This document shows positions 22,243 to 30,765 of a DNA stretch of 35,254 nt, piece after piece; positions within the stretch are counted from its first letter, which is position 1, and each line of letters begins with the position of its first letter. The position numbers and the translations under genes were made by a program. The notes under the pieces were generated by a model. It was not told where the DNA came from and ran no database searches. It was given only the letters and a program-made list of their open reading frames with translations. This DNA comes from Rhodoferax sp. (GTDB lineage Bacteria; Pseudomonadota; Gammaproteobacteria; Burkholderiales; Burkholderiaceae_C): contig JAIPCE010000014.1 of the NCBI GenBank assembly GCA_021738345.1, positions 1-35,254 of the forward strand, given 5' to 3'.

Positions 22243-22255
22243 GCGCTGGGGACGA

Positions 22256-22642
22256 CTAAGAGTTGAGCGCCTGCTCGATCTTAGCCGCCAACGAATTCAG
22301 TACAGGTGGCTTCACAATGTAACCAGATACCCCCAATGGCAAAGCCTCGCCCACGGTTGTCATGCTGGAATCTGCACTCAGAAAAATCACCTTGGTATTG
22401 CTTAACTGGTTGTTTGACAACGAACGCAGTTGCCGCACAAACTCAATGCCACCAACCGGCTGCATGTGCACGTCCGTCAAAATCAGGTCAGGTTTAATCT
22501 TGACGACCTCGCGCAAGGCTGTCGCGCCGTCAGAAAATGCATACAGATCAAGGATTCCAAGGCGCCGCAGACTGTTCAAAATAAAGGTGCTCATCACGTT
22601 TTCGTCCTCGACCACCATCACTCGCGCTCTCTTGATGTCCAT
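22256..22642 (-). CDS. Single-domain (CheY-like) response regulator
   Basis: Stand-alone receiver domain of 128 residues with no output domain. The acidic pocket is E12-D13, the phosphoacceptor D57 sits in LILTDVHM, Ser in IFLSADS is the switch residue, and Lys in YIVKPP is the conserved lysine. The start at 22642 gives MDIKRARVMVVEDE with GGAG upstream; the longer frame adds 17 unsupported residues. Such proteins relay phosphate from an Hpt or kinase to a partner. The Hpt gene directly upstream (133-bp gap, same strand) is the obvious candidate partner. It lies 13 bases ahead of smc. Confidence 0.9.
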   Translation of the reverse strand: MDIKRARVMVVEDENVMSTFILNSLRRLGILDLYAFSDGATALREVVKIKPDLILTDVHMQPVGGIEFVRQLRSLSNNQLSNTKVIFLSADSSMTTVGEALPLGVSGYIVKPPVLNSLAAKIEQALNS

Positions 22643-22775
22643 CTCACCACTCCAAACCAGTTCAAAATTTTCAAATCGTTGCCCCCACCTCACACCGAGG
22701 CGAAGGCCAAGCTACGGTGCTGAGTCTATAACGAATCGCCTACCGCCCTTCGAATGAAACCCGCACGCATAGGCA
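22643..22775 (-). promoter_or_regulatory. Gap upstream of response regulator with weak promoter candidate
   Basis: 133 bases without an ORF. On the minus strand TTCGAA (22749-22754) and TATAGA (complement of 22725-22730) are spaced 18 bases and could be a poor sigma-70 promoter for the response regulator-smc-zipA-ligA run. No terminator for the Hpt gene is seen. Confidence 0.3.
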
Positions 22776-23138
22776 TCAGCCAAGGTGCATGGCAAGTTCG
22801 GCCTGCAATTGCTCGAGCTTGGGCCGCAGCACCGCATAGGCGGGCGCCGACGTGGCGCGGTCTGTTGATTTGCTCATGTGCTCGACCTGCGTCAACTCTT
22901 CACAGAGTGTGGCATTGCAAAAAATCGGCATGCACCCTTTCAGCGAATGAAGGAGATGCTGCGCCTCGACAAAATCGTGCTGTTCCATCAAGCTGCTGAT
23001 CAGCGCCACATCTTTGGCCAACACGTCTTGCAGCATCACCAGCATTTCGCGTAGCGCACCTGCATCCCCGACGTTATTCAACGCCTGCTCCGGATTGAGA
23101 TAGGTGAAAGGTGATTCACGGGGATCGCTTGGGGTCAT
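22776..23138 (-). CDS. Stand-alone histidine phosphotransfer (Hpt) protein
   Basis: Helical phosphotransfer domain of 120 residues. The motif LLHSLKG places phosphorylatable H64 in the family's HxLKG pattern, and flanking sequence is predicted helical throughout. No kinase domain and no membrane segment are present, so it must take phosphate from a kinase encoded elsewhere. The ATG at 23138 gives MTPSDPRESPFTYLNPEQAL; ribosome-binding site is weak. It is on the same strand as the single-domain receiver downstream and divergent from dapC (72 bases between starts). Confidence 0.82.
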   Translation of the reverse strand: MTPSDPRESPFTYLNPEQALNNVGDAGALREMLVMLQDVLAKDVALISSLMEQHDFVEAQHLLHSLKGCMPIFCNATLCEELTQVEHMSKSTDRATSAPAYAVLRPKLEQLQAELAMHLG

Positions 23139-23209
23139 GGCGGGTCTCGACGAAATGCTGTATCACAAGTACGCCGAGTTTATCCGGTGCTCGGAGATAA
23201 TGCCGCCCC

Positions 23210-24424
23210 ATGAACCCGAATTTGTCCAAACTGCAGGCCTATCCGTTTGAGCGTCTGCGCCAGTTGTTTGCGCCAATCACCCCCAATCCGGCCTACCAAC
23301 CCATTAGCCTGGGCATAGGCGAGCCCCGCCATGCCACACCCGATCTGATCAAAAAAGCCTATTGCGAGGCCATCATGGCACCCGACGGTGGCCTATCGGT
23401 GTACCCGGCGACTGCCGGAGATATTGGCTTGCGCAGTGCCATAGCGGGGTGGCTGCAGCGCCGCTATGGCTTGACACTGGACGTGGCGAGCCAGGTTTTG
23501 CCGGTCAACGGCTCGCGCGAGGCACTTTTTGCGATTGCCCAGACTGTGATTGACCCGAGCCAGGGCGCGGCGCAACACGCGCCCCTGGTGGTCTGCCCCA
23601 ATCCTTTTTACCAAATTTATGAGGGTGCTGCGTTGCTGGGCGGTGCCGAGCCCTACTTTGTGCCCTCCGATCCGGCACGCAATTTCGCCCAGGACTGGGA
23701 CAGCGTACCCGACACCGTGTGGGCGCGCACGCAACTGCTGTTTGTCTGCTCGCCAGGCAATCCCGCAGGCGCCATCATGCCGCTGGACGAATGGAGAAAG
23801 CTGTTTGAACTCAGTGACCGGCACGGCTTTGTGATCGTGTCGGATGAGTGTTACAGCGAAATTTACTTCCGTGACGAACCACCATTGGGTGGATTGGAGG
23901 CTGCGGCCAAGCTTGGTCGCTCCGACTTTCGGAACCTGATTGCGTTGACCAGTTTGTCCAAGCGCAGCAATGTGCCTGGCATGCGCAGCGGTTTTTGCGC
24001 CGGCGACGCCCGGCTGGTCAGGCAATTTCTGCTCTACCGTACCTACCACGGCAGCGCCATGAGCCTGGTAGTGCAAAAAGCCAGCATCGCAGCCTGGACT
24101 GACGAACAGCATGTTGTTGAAAACCGGGCCAAGTACCGTGCCAAATTCGCCCAGGTCATGCCGCTGTTGAGCACGGTGCTTGATGTCGCCTTGCCCGACG
24201 CAACGTTCTATTTATGGGCAAAGGTGCAGGGCAGTGACATCGACTTTGCCCGCGATTTGCTGGCCCAATACAATGTCACCGTTTTGCCAGGGAGTTTTTT
24301 GGCCCGCGAGGCACGCGGCCACAATCCAGGTGCGCAGCGCGTGCGCATGGCCTTGGTCGCGGAGACCGAGGAGTGTGTCGAAGCGGCCCAGCGCATCGCC
24401 GAATTTGTTCAATCCAGACCCTGA
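23210..24424 (+). CDS. dapC: Succinyldiaminopimelate transaminase
   Basis: PLP aminotransferase (class I/II fold) that transfers an amino group from glutamate to N-succinyl-2-amino-6-ketopimelate in the lysine/diaminopimelate pathway. The 404 residues contain GIGEPRHATPD near 35-44, SPGNPAGAIM at 181-190, SDECYSEIYF (211-220) and the PLP-binding lysine K251 in SLSKRSNVPGMRSGF, with the C-terminal Arg motif QRVRMALV. The pathway assignment follows from the family look (DapC of betaproteobacteria) and from dapD 22 bases downstream. A GATAAT-like -10 lies just upstream (~23193), suggesting a short leader. Confidence 0.92.
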   Translation: MNPNLSKLQAYPFERLRQLFAPITPNPAYQPISLGIGEPRHATPDLIKKAYCEAIMAPDGGLSVYPATAGDIGLRSAIAGWLQRRYGLTLDVASQVLPVNGSREALFAIAQTVIDPSQGAAQHAPLVVCPNPFYQIYEGAALLGGAEPYFVPSDPARNFAQDWDSVPDTVWARTQLLFVCSPGNPAGAIMPLDEWRKLFELSDRHGFVIVSDECYSEIYFRDEPPLGGLEAAAKLGRSDFRNLIALTSLSKRSNVPGMRSGFCAGDARLVRQFLLYRTYHGSAMSLVVQKASIAAWTDEQHVVENRAKYRAKFAQVMPLLSTVLDVALPDATFYLWAKVQGSDIDFARDLLAQYNVTVLPGSFLAREARGHNPGAQRVRMALVAETEECVEAAQRIAEFVQSRP

Positions 24425-24446
24425 TATTCACCTTTAATACCCTTCC

Positions 24447-25271
24447 ATGACCGACTCACTCCAATCTACTATCGATGCCGCCTGGGACGACCGCGCCAAC
24501 ATTTCTGTGACTTCGGCCTCGGACGAAGTGCGTGACGCGGTTGAGCACGTCCTCAACGAACTCGACGCCGGCCGCTTGCGCGTCGCGACCCGCGAGGGGG
24601 TGGGTCAATGGACCACCCACCAGTGGATCAAGAAGGCGGTGCTGCTGAGCTTTCGCCTCAAGGACAACGCCATCGTTCAATCGGGCAATTTGTCGTATTT
24701 CGACAAGGTGCCCACCAAGTTTGCCAACCAGAGCGAAGACGAGCTCAGGGTCGCCGGGGTGCGCGTGGTGCCGCCCGCGGTGGCGCGGCGTGGCAGCTTC
24801 CAGGGCAAGGGGGTAATCTTGATGCCTTCCTATGTGAACATTGGCGCCTACGTCGACGAAGGCACCATGGTCGACACCTGGGCCACCGTGGGCTCGTGTG
24901 CCCAGATTGGCAAAAACGTCCATTTGAGTGGTGGTGTGGGAATTGGCGGCGTGCTTGAGCCGATGCAGGCCGGCCCCACCATCATTGAAGACAATTGCTT
25001 TGTTGGCGCGCGCTCCGAAGTGGTGGAAGGCGTGATCGTTGAGGAAAACTCGGTCATCTCCATGGGCGTGTACCTGGGGCAAAGCACCAAAATCTACGAC
25101 CGTGCAACGGGCACGGTGAGCTATGGCCGCATTCCTGCCGGTTCGGTCGTGGTGTCGGGGAATTTGCCCAGCGCCGACGGCAAGTACAGCCTGTATTGCG
25201 CGGTCATTGTCAAGCGGGTGGACGCGCAAACCCGTGCCAAGACGTCCCTCAATGACCTGCTGCGTGACTGA
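24447..25271 (+). CDS. dapD: 2,3,4,5-tetrahydropyridine-2,6-dicarboxylate N-succinyltransferase
   Basis: Succinyl-CoA-dependent enzyme that makes N-succinyl-2-amino-6-ketopimelate, the substrate of DapC. The 274 residues have the DapD N-terminal domain ([27 protein letters not shown]) and a left-handed beta helix of hexapeptide repeats from ~110 on ([30 protein letters not shown] split over several turns). Length equals E. coli DapD. It follows dapC by 22 bases and is followed by a clear hairpin terminator before the pilus ATPase gene. Confidence 0.96.
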   Translation: MTDSLQSTIDAAWDDRANISVTSASDEVRDAVEHVLNELDAGRLRVATREGVGQWTTHQWIKKAVLLSFRLKDNAIVQSGNLSYFDKVPTKFANQSEDELRVAGVRVVPPAVARRGSFQGKGVILMPSYVNIGAYVDEGTMVDTWATVGSCAQIGKNVHLSGGVGIGGVLEPMQAGPTIIEDNCFVGARSEVVEGVIVEENSVISMGVYLGQSTKIYDRATGTVSYGRIPAGSVVVSGNLPSADGKYSLYCAVIVKRVDAQTRAKTSLNDLLRD

Positions 25272-25280
25272 GGTCATGGT

Positions 25281-25311
25281 CCGGCGCGGCCCTGGAGTTG
25301 GCGCCGGCTTT
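25281..25311 (+). terminator. Intrinsic terminator after dapD
   Basis: CCGGCGC (25281-25287) and GCGCCGG (25301-25307) form a perfect 7-bp GC stem with a 13-base loop, followed directly by CTTTT. It lies 10 bases after the dapD stop and separates dapCD from the pilus ATPase-dapE-prmB genes, at least partly. Confidence 0.7.
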
Positions 25312-25344
25312 TAGCATAATTTTTCTCCTTTTTGAGGGCAATCT

Positions 25345-26502
25345 ATGGCAACCACCACACCTGGAACGATGGAGCGGATTTTGCGCCTGATGGGTGAAAA
25401 AAAAGCATCGGACGTTTACCTGTCCGCCTTTTCGCCGGCGCTGATCCGTATTAACGGCCAGTGCGTACCGATCAACAGCCAATCCTTACCGGTGGATGCG
25501 CCGCGCAACCTGCTCGCCGAGGTGGTGCCACCCGAGCGCATGGACGAACTCGATGCCGAGGGTGAGCTCAATATGGCCGTCGGGGTGCCCGGTGTCGGAC
25601 GGTTTCGGGTCAGCGCCATGCGCCAACGCGGGTCGATTGCGGCCGTCATTCGCTTCATAACGGTGGATGTTCCGCCACTGGCCAGCCTCTCGGTACCCAT
25701 GATGCTGGGCGATCTGATCATGGAAAAACGCGGCCTGCTGCTGATGGTGGGCTCAACTGGCGCGGGCAAAAGCACCACGCTGGCGGCGATGATGGACCAC
25801 CGCAATGAAAACGCTTCGGGCCACATCCTCACGATTGAAGACCCGATCGAGTTTTTGTTCAAAAACAAGAAATCCATTTTCAACCAGCGCGAAGTCGGCA
25901 CCGACACCAAGTCGCTTGCGGTGGCCCTCAAAAACGCACTGCGTCAGGCACCTGACGTCATCTTGATCGGTGAAATTCGCGACCGTGAAACCATGTCTGC
26001 CGCCATTGCCTACGCGCAGTCCGGCCACCTGTGCCTGGCCACCATGCATGCCAACAACAGCTACCAGGCACTGAACCGAATCTTGAGTTTTTACCCGGTG
26101 GAAGTGCGTCAGACCATGCTGGGCGATCTGGCTGCAGCGCTCAAGGCGGTGGTATCGCAGCGCCTGTTGCGCACCACCACTGGCGGACGAGCGCCAGCGG
26201 TCGAGATCATGCTCAACACCAAACTGATCTCCGAGCTGATCGAAAAAGGAGACTTCTCTGCGGTCAAGGAAGCCATGGAAAAAGCCATGGCAGAGGGCTC
26301 GCAGTGTTTCGAGCAAGATATTGCACGCTTGATCGTGCAAGGCGTGGTCGACCGCAAGGAAGGACTGGTCCATGCAGACTCGCCGACCAATCTGATGTGG
26401 CGACTTCAGAACGACTTCACCAAGGCCGCCGCGCCGGTGGCCGCGGACGACGAACCCGAAGAAGCTTCGTTTACCGAAATTACCTTGGATGTGAAGCACT
26501 GA
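25345..26502 (+). CDS. Second PilT/PilU-family type IV pilus ATPase
   Basis: Paralogue of the PilU gene at 2241-3518 within the same window. The 385 residues have Walker [10 protein letters not shown] (136-144), [23 protein letters not shown] and the His-box [16 protein letters not shown]. The N-terminal domain ([23 protein letters not shown]) differs from both PilT and canonical PilU, and the acidic C-terminus is short. GAGGG precedes the ATG at 25345. It lies between dapD and dapE and probably shares a transcript with dapE (37-bp gap bridged by a 13-codon ORF). The likely role is an accessory retraction motor; a function distinct from PilU is inferred only from the sequence divergence. Confidence 0.93.
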   Translation: MATTTPGTMERILRLMGEKKASDVYLSAFSPALIRINGQCVPINSQSLPVDAPRNLLAEVVPPERMDELDAEGELNMAVGVPGVGRFRVSAMRQRGSIAAVIRFITVDVPPLASLSVPMMLGDLIMEKRGLLLMVGSTGAGKSTTLAAMMDHRNENASGHILTIEDPIEFLFKNKKSIFNQREVGTDTKSLAVALKNALRQAPDVILIGEIRDRETMSAAIAYAQSGHLCLATMHANNSYQALNRILSFYPVEVRQTMLGDLAAALKAVVSQRLLRTTTGGRAPAVEIMLNTKLISELIEKGDFSAVKEAMEKAMAEGSQCFEQDIARLIVQGVVDRKEGLVHADSPTNLMWRLQNDFTKAAAPVAADDEPEEASFTEITLDVKH

Positions 26503-26543
26503 TGCGTCCAATCCCTTGCCAGCGCTGCAAAGGCCTGCCATGA
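26502..26543 (+). other. Thirteen-codon ORF linking the pilus ATPase gene to dapE
   Basis: ATG at 26502 overlaps the pilus ATPase stop (TGATG) and the TGA at 26541-26543 overlaps the dapE start (ATGA). The predicted peptide is [13 protein letters not shown] with a CxxC. It may simply carry ribosomes from one gene to the next. It may equally be chance; there is no other evidence that it is a protein. Confidence 0.3.
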
Positions 26544-27709
26544 GCCCGACCCTGCGCCTGACCGAGCAACTCCTCAAACGCGCTTCGGTCACACCACTCG
26601 ATGCCGATTGCCAAGCCTTGATTTGCAGCCGTCTAGCGGCCATCGGTTTCCAGTGCGAAACCATCGCCAGCGGACCACCAGACTTTTTGGTCACCAATTT
26701 GTGGGCCATTCGCAGGGTGGGGGCGTCGCGCCCCACCCCGGCCAAAACCCTGGTCTTTGCCGGCCACACCGACGTGGTTCCCAGCGGACCCCTGCAGGCC
26801 TGGGACAGCGCGCCATTTGCACCGAGTTACCGCGAAGGCCGACTGTATGGCCGGGGTGCCTGCGACATGAAAACCTCGCTGGCCGCCTTTGTGGTGTCGA
26901 TCGAAGAGTTCTTGCAAGCCACGCCCGAGCCGGCGCTGAATATTGCCCTGTTGTTGACCAGCGACGAAGAAGGTCCGGCAGTCGACGGCACGGTGGTGGT
27001 ATGCAAGCATCTCAAGGAACGTGGCGAAACATTGGACTATTGCATCGTCGGTGAACCCACCTCGGTCGAGCGCACTGGTGACATGATCAAGAATGGGCGG
27101 CGTGGCAGTATGGGCGGCAAACTGACCGTGAAAGGTGTTCAGGGCCATATTGCCTACCCCCATCTGGCGAAAAATCCGATCCACCTGCTGGCACCTGCGC
27201 TCACCGAACTGGTGCACATGGAGTGGGACCAGGGCAATGCATTTTTTCAACCCACGTCCTGGCAGGTCAGCAATATTCAGGGCGGCACCGGGGCCAGTAA
27301 CGTCATTCCCGGCTCGGTGGTGGTGGATTTCAATTTCCGCTTTTCGACCGAATCGACACCAGATTCTCTGCAAAGCCGCCTGACCCGCGTGCTGGAGCAG
27401 CACGAGTTGGAATATGACTTGAGCTGGACCATCAATGGCTTGCCTTTTTTGACGCCGCCGGGGCCGCTGGTCGATGCGGTTCGCGCTGCCATCTTTGCCG
27501 AAACCGGGCTTCAGGCTGAACTCTCCACCACGGGTGGCACCAGTGACGGACGGTTTATTGCACAAATTTGCCCCCAGGTCATCGAGCTGGGTCCGCCCAA
27601 TGCCTCGATCCACAAGGTTAATGAATATATCAACGTCACGGATGTCGAGCCCTTGAAAAACATCTACCGCCGGGTGCTGGTGCACCTCGACGAACTTGGG
27701 CGCACATGA
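26540..27709 (+). CDS. dapE: Succinyl-diaminopimelate desuccinylase
   Basis: Di-zinc M20 peptidase-type hydrolase that removes succinate from N-succinyl-LL-diaminopimelate. The 389 residues begin at the ATG at 26540 (AAGG upstream; the longer frame starts with TTG). Metal site residues: H76 and D78 in GHTDVVP, D109 in GACDMK, E143/E144 in TSDEEGP, then GEPTS and the C-terminal [11 protein letters not shown] with the last His. The dimerisation (lid) domain contains [11 protein letters not shown]. The stop overlaps the prmB start (ATGA). With dapC and dapD it completes the succinylase branch apart from dapF. Confidence 0.96.
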   Translation: MSPTLRLTEQLLKRASVTPLDADCQALICSRLAAIGFQCETIASGPPDFLVTNLWAIRRVGASRPTPAKTLVFAGHTDVVPSGPLQAWDSAPFAPSYREGRLYGRGACDMKTSLAAFVVSIEEFLQATPEPALNIALLLTSDEEGPAVDGTVVVCKHLKERGETLDYCIVGEPTSVERTGDMIKNGRRGSMGGKLTVKGVQGHIAYPHLAKNPIHLLAPALTELVHMEWDQGNAFFQPTSWQVSNIQGGTGASNVIPGSVVVDFNFRFSTESTPDSLQSRLTRVLEQHELEYDLSWTINGLPFLTPPGPLVDAVRAAIFAETGLQAELSTTGGTSDGRFIAQICPQVIELGPPNASIHKVNEYINVTDVEPLKNIYRRVLVHLDELGRT

Positions 27710-28656
27710 CCCTGATTGAACTGATTCAATCCGGCGCTTCGCAATTAAGGGACGCTCAAGTCGCCTTTGGTCATGGCACCACCAACGCCTTCGACGAGGC
27801 AGCCTGGTTGGTGTTGTGGTGCCTCGGTGAACCACTGAGTCGCTCAGTCGATCCGGTCTCAGAAGACCCCGACTCGATCGCCGAGCAGTCGGTCCTGGCT
27901 GCCGCTGTGGCACGCGTGCAGGCGCTGTTCGACGAGCGCATTCGCACCCGGGTGCCAGCGGCTTATTTGACCCATGAAGCCTGGCTGCAAGGCGTCCCGT
28001 TTTATGTCGATGCACGCTGCATCGTGCCGCGCTCGCTGATTGCCGAGCTGCTCGTGGAGGGTGGCATCGACTATTGGCTGACACCATCGACCCGTCGCGT
28101 GCTCGACCTGTGCACAGGCAATGGCAGCCTGGCCGTGCTGGCTGCCATGGTCTACCCCGACACCGAAGTGACCGGCTCCGACCTGTCGCCTGATGCGCTC
28201 GCTGTGGCGCAGATCAATCTGCAGAAACACGCTCTGCAGGAGCGGGTGTCGCTACTGGTCTCGGATGGGCTAAAAGCGCCGGAGTTGCTGGCGCGTGGCC
28301 CGTTCGATCTGATCCTGTGCAATCCACCTTATGTGAATGCACTGAGCATGGCAGCACTGCCCGCAGAGTACCGGGCCGAACCGGCATTGGCACTGGCAGG
28401 TGGCAGCGACGGCATGGATTTTGTGCGGACGCTGCTGGCCAGCGCCCTGCCCCATTTGTCGGAGATTGGCGTACTGGTGCTCGAAATCGGCCATGAACGT
28501 GCGCACTTTGAGGTCGCATTTCCGCGCCTCGACGCAGTTTGGCTAGCAACCAGTGCCGGGGAAGACCAAGTGCTGCTGGTTACACGCGAGACTCTTCTGG
28601 CGCAGTCAGGTGCTTCAGTGCACGATGGACGAGCGAGTAACCAAGCCTCAAAGTAG
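27706..28656 (+). CDS. prmB: Ribosomal protein L3 glutamine N5-methyltransferase
   Basis: SAM-dependent methyltransferase of the HemK/PrmB family, modifying a glutamine of ribosomal protein L3. The 316 residues carry the SAM motif [12 protein letters not shown] (132-143) and the NPPY catalytic motif at 206-209; PRSLIAELL before the SAM motif is the PrmB rather than PrmC form. The start overlaps the dapE stop. The protein normally ends shortly after a VLLVTRE segment; here about 20 further residues ([11 protein letters not shown] onward) are encoded in the same stretch that forms the RNA stems described for 28618-28741, so the C-terminus may have been extended by an inserted element. Confidence 0.93.
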   Translation: MTLIELIQSGASQLRDAQVAFGHGTTNAFDEAAWLVLWCLGEPLSRSVDPVSEDPDSIAEQSVLAAAVARVQALFDERIRTRVPAAYLTHEAWLQGVPFYVDARCIVPRSLIAELLVEGGIDYWLTPSTRRVLDLCTGNGSLAVLAAMVYPDTEVTGSDLSPDALAVAQINLQKHALQERVSLLVSDGLKAPELLARGPFDLILCNPPYVNALSMAALPAEYRAEPALALAGGSDGMDFVRTLLASALPHLSEIGVLVLEIGHERAHFEVAFPRLDAVWLATSAGEDQVLLVTRETLLAQSGASVHDGRASNQASK

Positions 28657-28741
28657 GAGTACGGGGTTACTGAGAAGCGTAGGTAAAGGAGGAGACCGAA
28701 GGTCGGGTGACACGGAACTTCACAGAAGCCCGTGCACCTAC
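28618..28741 (+). promoter_or_regulatory. Highly foldable leader of the ABC-F gene, candidate cis-regulatory RNA
   Basis: Perfect complementary pairs: GTGCACG (28618-28624) with CGTGCAC (28731-28737); AGTAACC (28636-28642) with GGTTACT (28665-28671); GTAGGT (28679-28684) with ACCTAC (28736-28741); GACC (28694-28697) with GGTC (28701-28704) around GAA; GTGA (28707-28710) with TCAC (28720-28723). The first and third pairs share 28736-28737 and exclude each other. AAAGGAGGAG at 28685-28694 is the strongest Shine-Dalgarno in the area. Not recognised as a known riboswitch family. The 3' end of prmB overlaps the first two stems. Confidence 0.45.
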
Positions 28742-28760
28742 CCGCCAAGCATTTTCATGA
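28707..28760 (+). other. Seventeen-codon ORF in the ABC-F leader
   Basis: GTG at 28707 lies 14 bases after AGGAGG and opens a 17-codon frame (MTRNFTEARAPTRQAFS) whose TGA overlaps the next ATG at 28757. The spacing to the Shine-Dalgarno is long, so translation is uncertain. Confidence 0.3.
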
Positions 28761-28789
28761 TGAATTTTCAAAACACCCATTACCAATGA
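28757..28789 (+). other. Ten-codon ORF overlapping the ABC-F start
   Basis: ATG-ATG at 28757 encodes MMNFQNTHYQ and ends in TGA at 28787-28789, overlapping the ABC-F ATG at 28786. The ABC-F ATG itself has no Shine-Dalgarno, so re-initiation from this ORF is a reasonable inference. Confidence 0.35.
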
Positions 28790-30714
28790 TTACCCTGAAA
28801 AATGTGACCTTGCGCCGCGGTGCCAAGGTGTTGCTCGACGGTGCCACCGTTACGCTCAACCCCGGAGAAAAAGTCGGCCTGGTGGGACGCAATGGAGCCG
28901 GCAAGTCGTCGCTGTTTGCACTATTCAACGGGAACCTGCACGAGGATTCCGGCGAATACTATATCCCCCCGCAGTGGCGCATGGGCCAGGTGGCACAAGA
29001 CATGCCCGAGACCGAGCAAAGTGCCACCGACTTTGTGGTCGAAGGCGACACTGTGCTAACGGCAGCGCGCGAGGAAGTAAGTGCCGCCGAGGCCACCGAC
29101 GACTACGACCGCATGGCACACGCCTATATGGAATTGCACGATGCCGGCGAGCACGATGCGCCAGCCCGCGCCCAGGCGCTGATTCTGGGGCTGGGCTTCA
29201 AGACCCAGGAATTGGACAACCGGGTGAACAGCTTTTCGGGTGGCTGGCGCATGCGCCTGCAACTTGCCCGGGCACTGATGTGCCCCAGCGACCTGCTGCT
29301 GCTCGATGAACCCACCAACCACCTGGACCTCGATGCCCTGGTCTGGCTGGAGGCCTGGCTGAAAAAATACGAGGGCACCATGGTCGTCATCAGCCACGAC
29401 CGCGAGTTTCTGGATGCAGTGACCGATGTCACACTGCACATCGATGCTGCCAAACTGGTGCGGTATGGTGGCAACTACAGCAAATTTGAAGACATGCGCG
29501 CCGAGCAGATGGAACTGCAACAAAACGCTTATGTCAAGCAGCAGGACAAGATTGCCCACCTGCAAAAGTTCATCGCGCGCTTCAAGGCCAAAGCCAGCAA
29601 GGCCAAACAGGCGCAAAGCCGGGTCAAGGCGCTCGACCGCATGGAAAAAATCGCGCCCCTGCTCAGCGAAGCAGATTTCACCTTCGAGTTCAAGGAACCG
29701 GCCAACCTGCCAAATCCGATGCTGTCGATGAGCGGCGCCAGCTTTGGCTACCCGCCACCCGAGGACGCGCCGCCCGGCACACCCCCCAGCGTGATCGTGC
29801 GCAATGTCAACCGCTCGGTGCTGGCGGGTCAGCGCATCGGCATATTGGGTGCCAACGGCCAGGGCAAGTCGACCCTGGTAAAAACCATTGCCCGCGAACT
29901 GAAAGCCCTCAGCGGCGAAATCACCGAGGGAAAAGGACTCAATATTGGCTATTTTGCGCAGCAAGAGCTGGACGTATTGCGTCCAGCGGACACCCCGCTG
30001 GAGCACATGATCCGTCTTGTGAAAGAGCTCGGGGCAGCGGGCAAAATTGCCGGGCAGGCCACCAGGGAGCAAGACCTGCGCAGTTTTCTGGGCACCTTCA
30101 ATTTCAGTGGCGATATGGTCAAACAGGCTGTGGGTAGCATGAGCGGTGGCGAAAAAGCGCGCCTGGTGCTGTGCATGATTGTCTGGCAGCGACCCAACTT
30201 GCTGCTGCTCGATGAACCCACCAACCACCTGGATCTTGCGACCCGCGAAGCCCTGTCGATGGCGCTCAATGAATTTGAGGGAACCGTCATGCTGGTCAGC
30301 CACGACCGCGCCTTGCTACGTGCGGTGTGCGACGAGTTCTGGATGGTGTCGCGCGGTGGGGTGGAGCCGTTCGATGGGGATCTCGACGACTACCAGCGCT
30401 ATCTGCTCGATGAAGCACGGCGCCAGCGCGAGGAAGCCAAAGAAGCAGCCAAAGCACCGGCAAAACCAGCCGCATCGGTTGCAAAACCCAAAACCAAGGC
30501 TGACACCTCGCCCAAAACCCGCAAGGAGCTCGACCAGGTAGAGGCCCGTATGGCGACCCTCAACGCCGAGGGTGCCGCACTCGAAGGCCGCCTGTCCAGC
30601 AACCCGCATCCATCAGAAATTGGAGAGTTAGGCCGCAAGCTCACGGCCGTCAATGAGGAGCTCAGGTCGCTCGAAGACCGCTGGTTGAATCTGTCAACGC
30701 TATTGGGTGGGTGA
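28786..30714 (+). CDS. yheS: ABC-F family ATPase, YheS type (ribosome-associated)
   Basis: Soluble twin-ATPase protein of the ABC-F group, whose members act on the ribosomal E site to restore stalled translation or give antibiotic tolerance. There are no membrane segments. First ATPase: Walker A GRNGAGKSS (34-42), FSGGWRMRL, LLLLDEPTNHLDLD. The linker holds the P-site tRNA interaction motif region rich in Lys/Ala (FKAKASKAKQAQSR). Second ATPase: GANGQGKST, MSGGEKARLVL, LLLLDEPTNHLDL. A charged coiled-coil tail follows (from ~560). Match to remembered E. coli YheS is strong through both domains. I start at ATG 28786 (642 residues); the longer GTG frame at 28732 adds unrelated residues. It lies downstream of prmB, another ribosome-linked gene. 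Confidence 0.92.
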   Translation: MITLKNVTLRRGAKVLLDGATVTLNPGEKVGLVGRNGAGKSSLFALFNGNLHEDSGEYYIPPQWRMGQVAQDMPETEQSATDFVVEGDTVLTAAREEVSAAEATDDYDRMAHAYMELHDAGEHDAPARAQALILGLGFKTQELDNRVNSFSGGWRMRLQLARALMCPSDLLLLDEPTNHLDLDALVWLEAWLKKYEGTMVVISHDREFLDAVTDVTLHIDAAKLVRYGGNYSKFEDMRAEQMELQQNAYVKQQDKIAHLQKFIARFKAKASKAKQAQSRVKALDRMEKIAPLLSEADFTFEFKEPANLPNPMLSMSGASFGYPPPEDAPPGTPPSVIVRNVNRSVLAGQRIGILGANGQGKSTLVKTIARELKALSGEITEGKGLNIGYFAQQELDVLRPADTPLEHMIRLVKELGAAGKIAGQATREQDLRSFLGTFNFSGDMVKQAVGSMSGGEKARLVLCMIVWQRPNLLLLDEPTNHLDLATREALSMALNEFEGTVMLVSHDRALLRAVCDEFWMVSRGGVEPFDGDLDDYQRYLLDEARRQREEAKEAAKAPAKPAASVAKPKTKADTSPKTRKELDQVEARMATLNAEGAALEGRLSSNPHPSEIGELGRKLTAVNEELRSLEDRWLNLSTLLGG

Positions 30715-30765
30715 TAGCCTGGTGCGGAATCGGTGCATGGCTGCCATCAGTCACTCTGCAATACC

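Noticed and set aside
24456-25277. Minus-strand frame mirroring dapD over almost its full length
   Set aside because: Arises from the codon bias of dapD in GC-rich DNA; dapD itself is unambiguous.
26633-28087. Long minus-strand open frame of 484 codons opposite dapE and prmB
   Set aside because: It is antisense to two strongly supported genes, its composition is the low-information type of an antisense shadow and no family motif is visible.
28685-28704. Glycine-riboswitch-like ACCGAAGG string
   Set aside because: Only the short string matches; the flanking conserved segments (GCAAAC, CTCTCAGG) are missing and the downstream gene is not glycine-related.
29056-30303. Long minus-strand frame of 415 codons opposite the ABC-F gene
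   Set aside because: Antisense shadow of a well-supported ATPase gene, with no recognisable domain.
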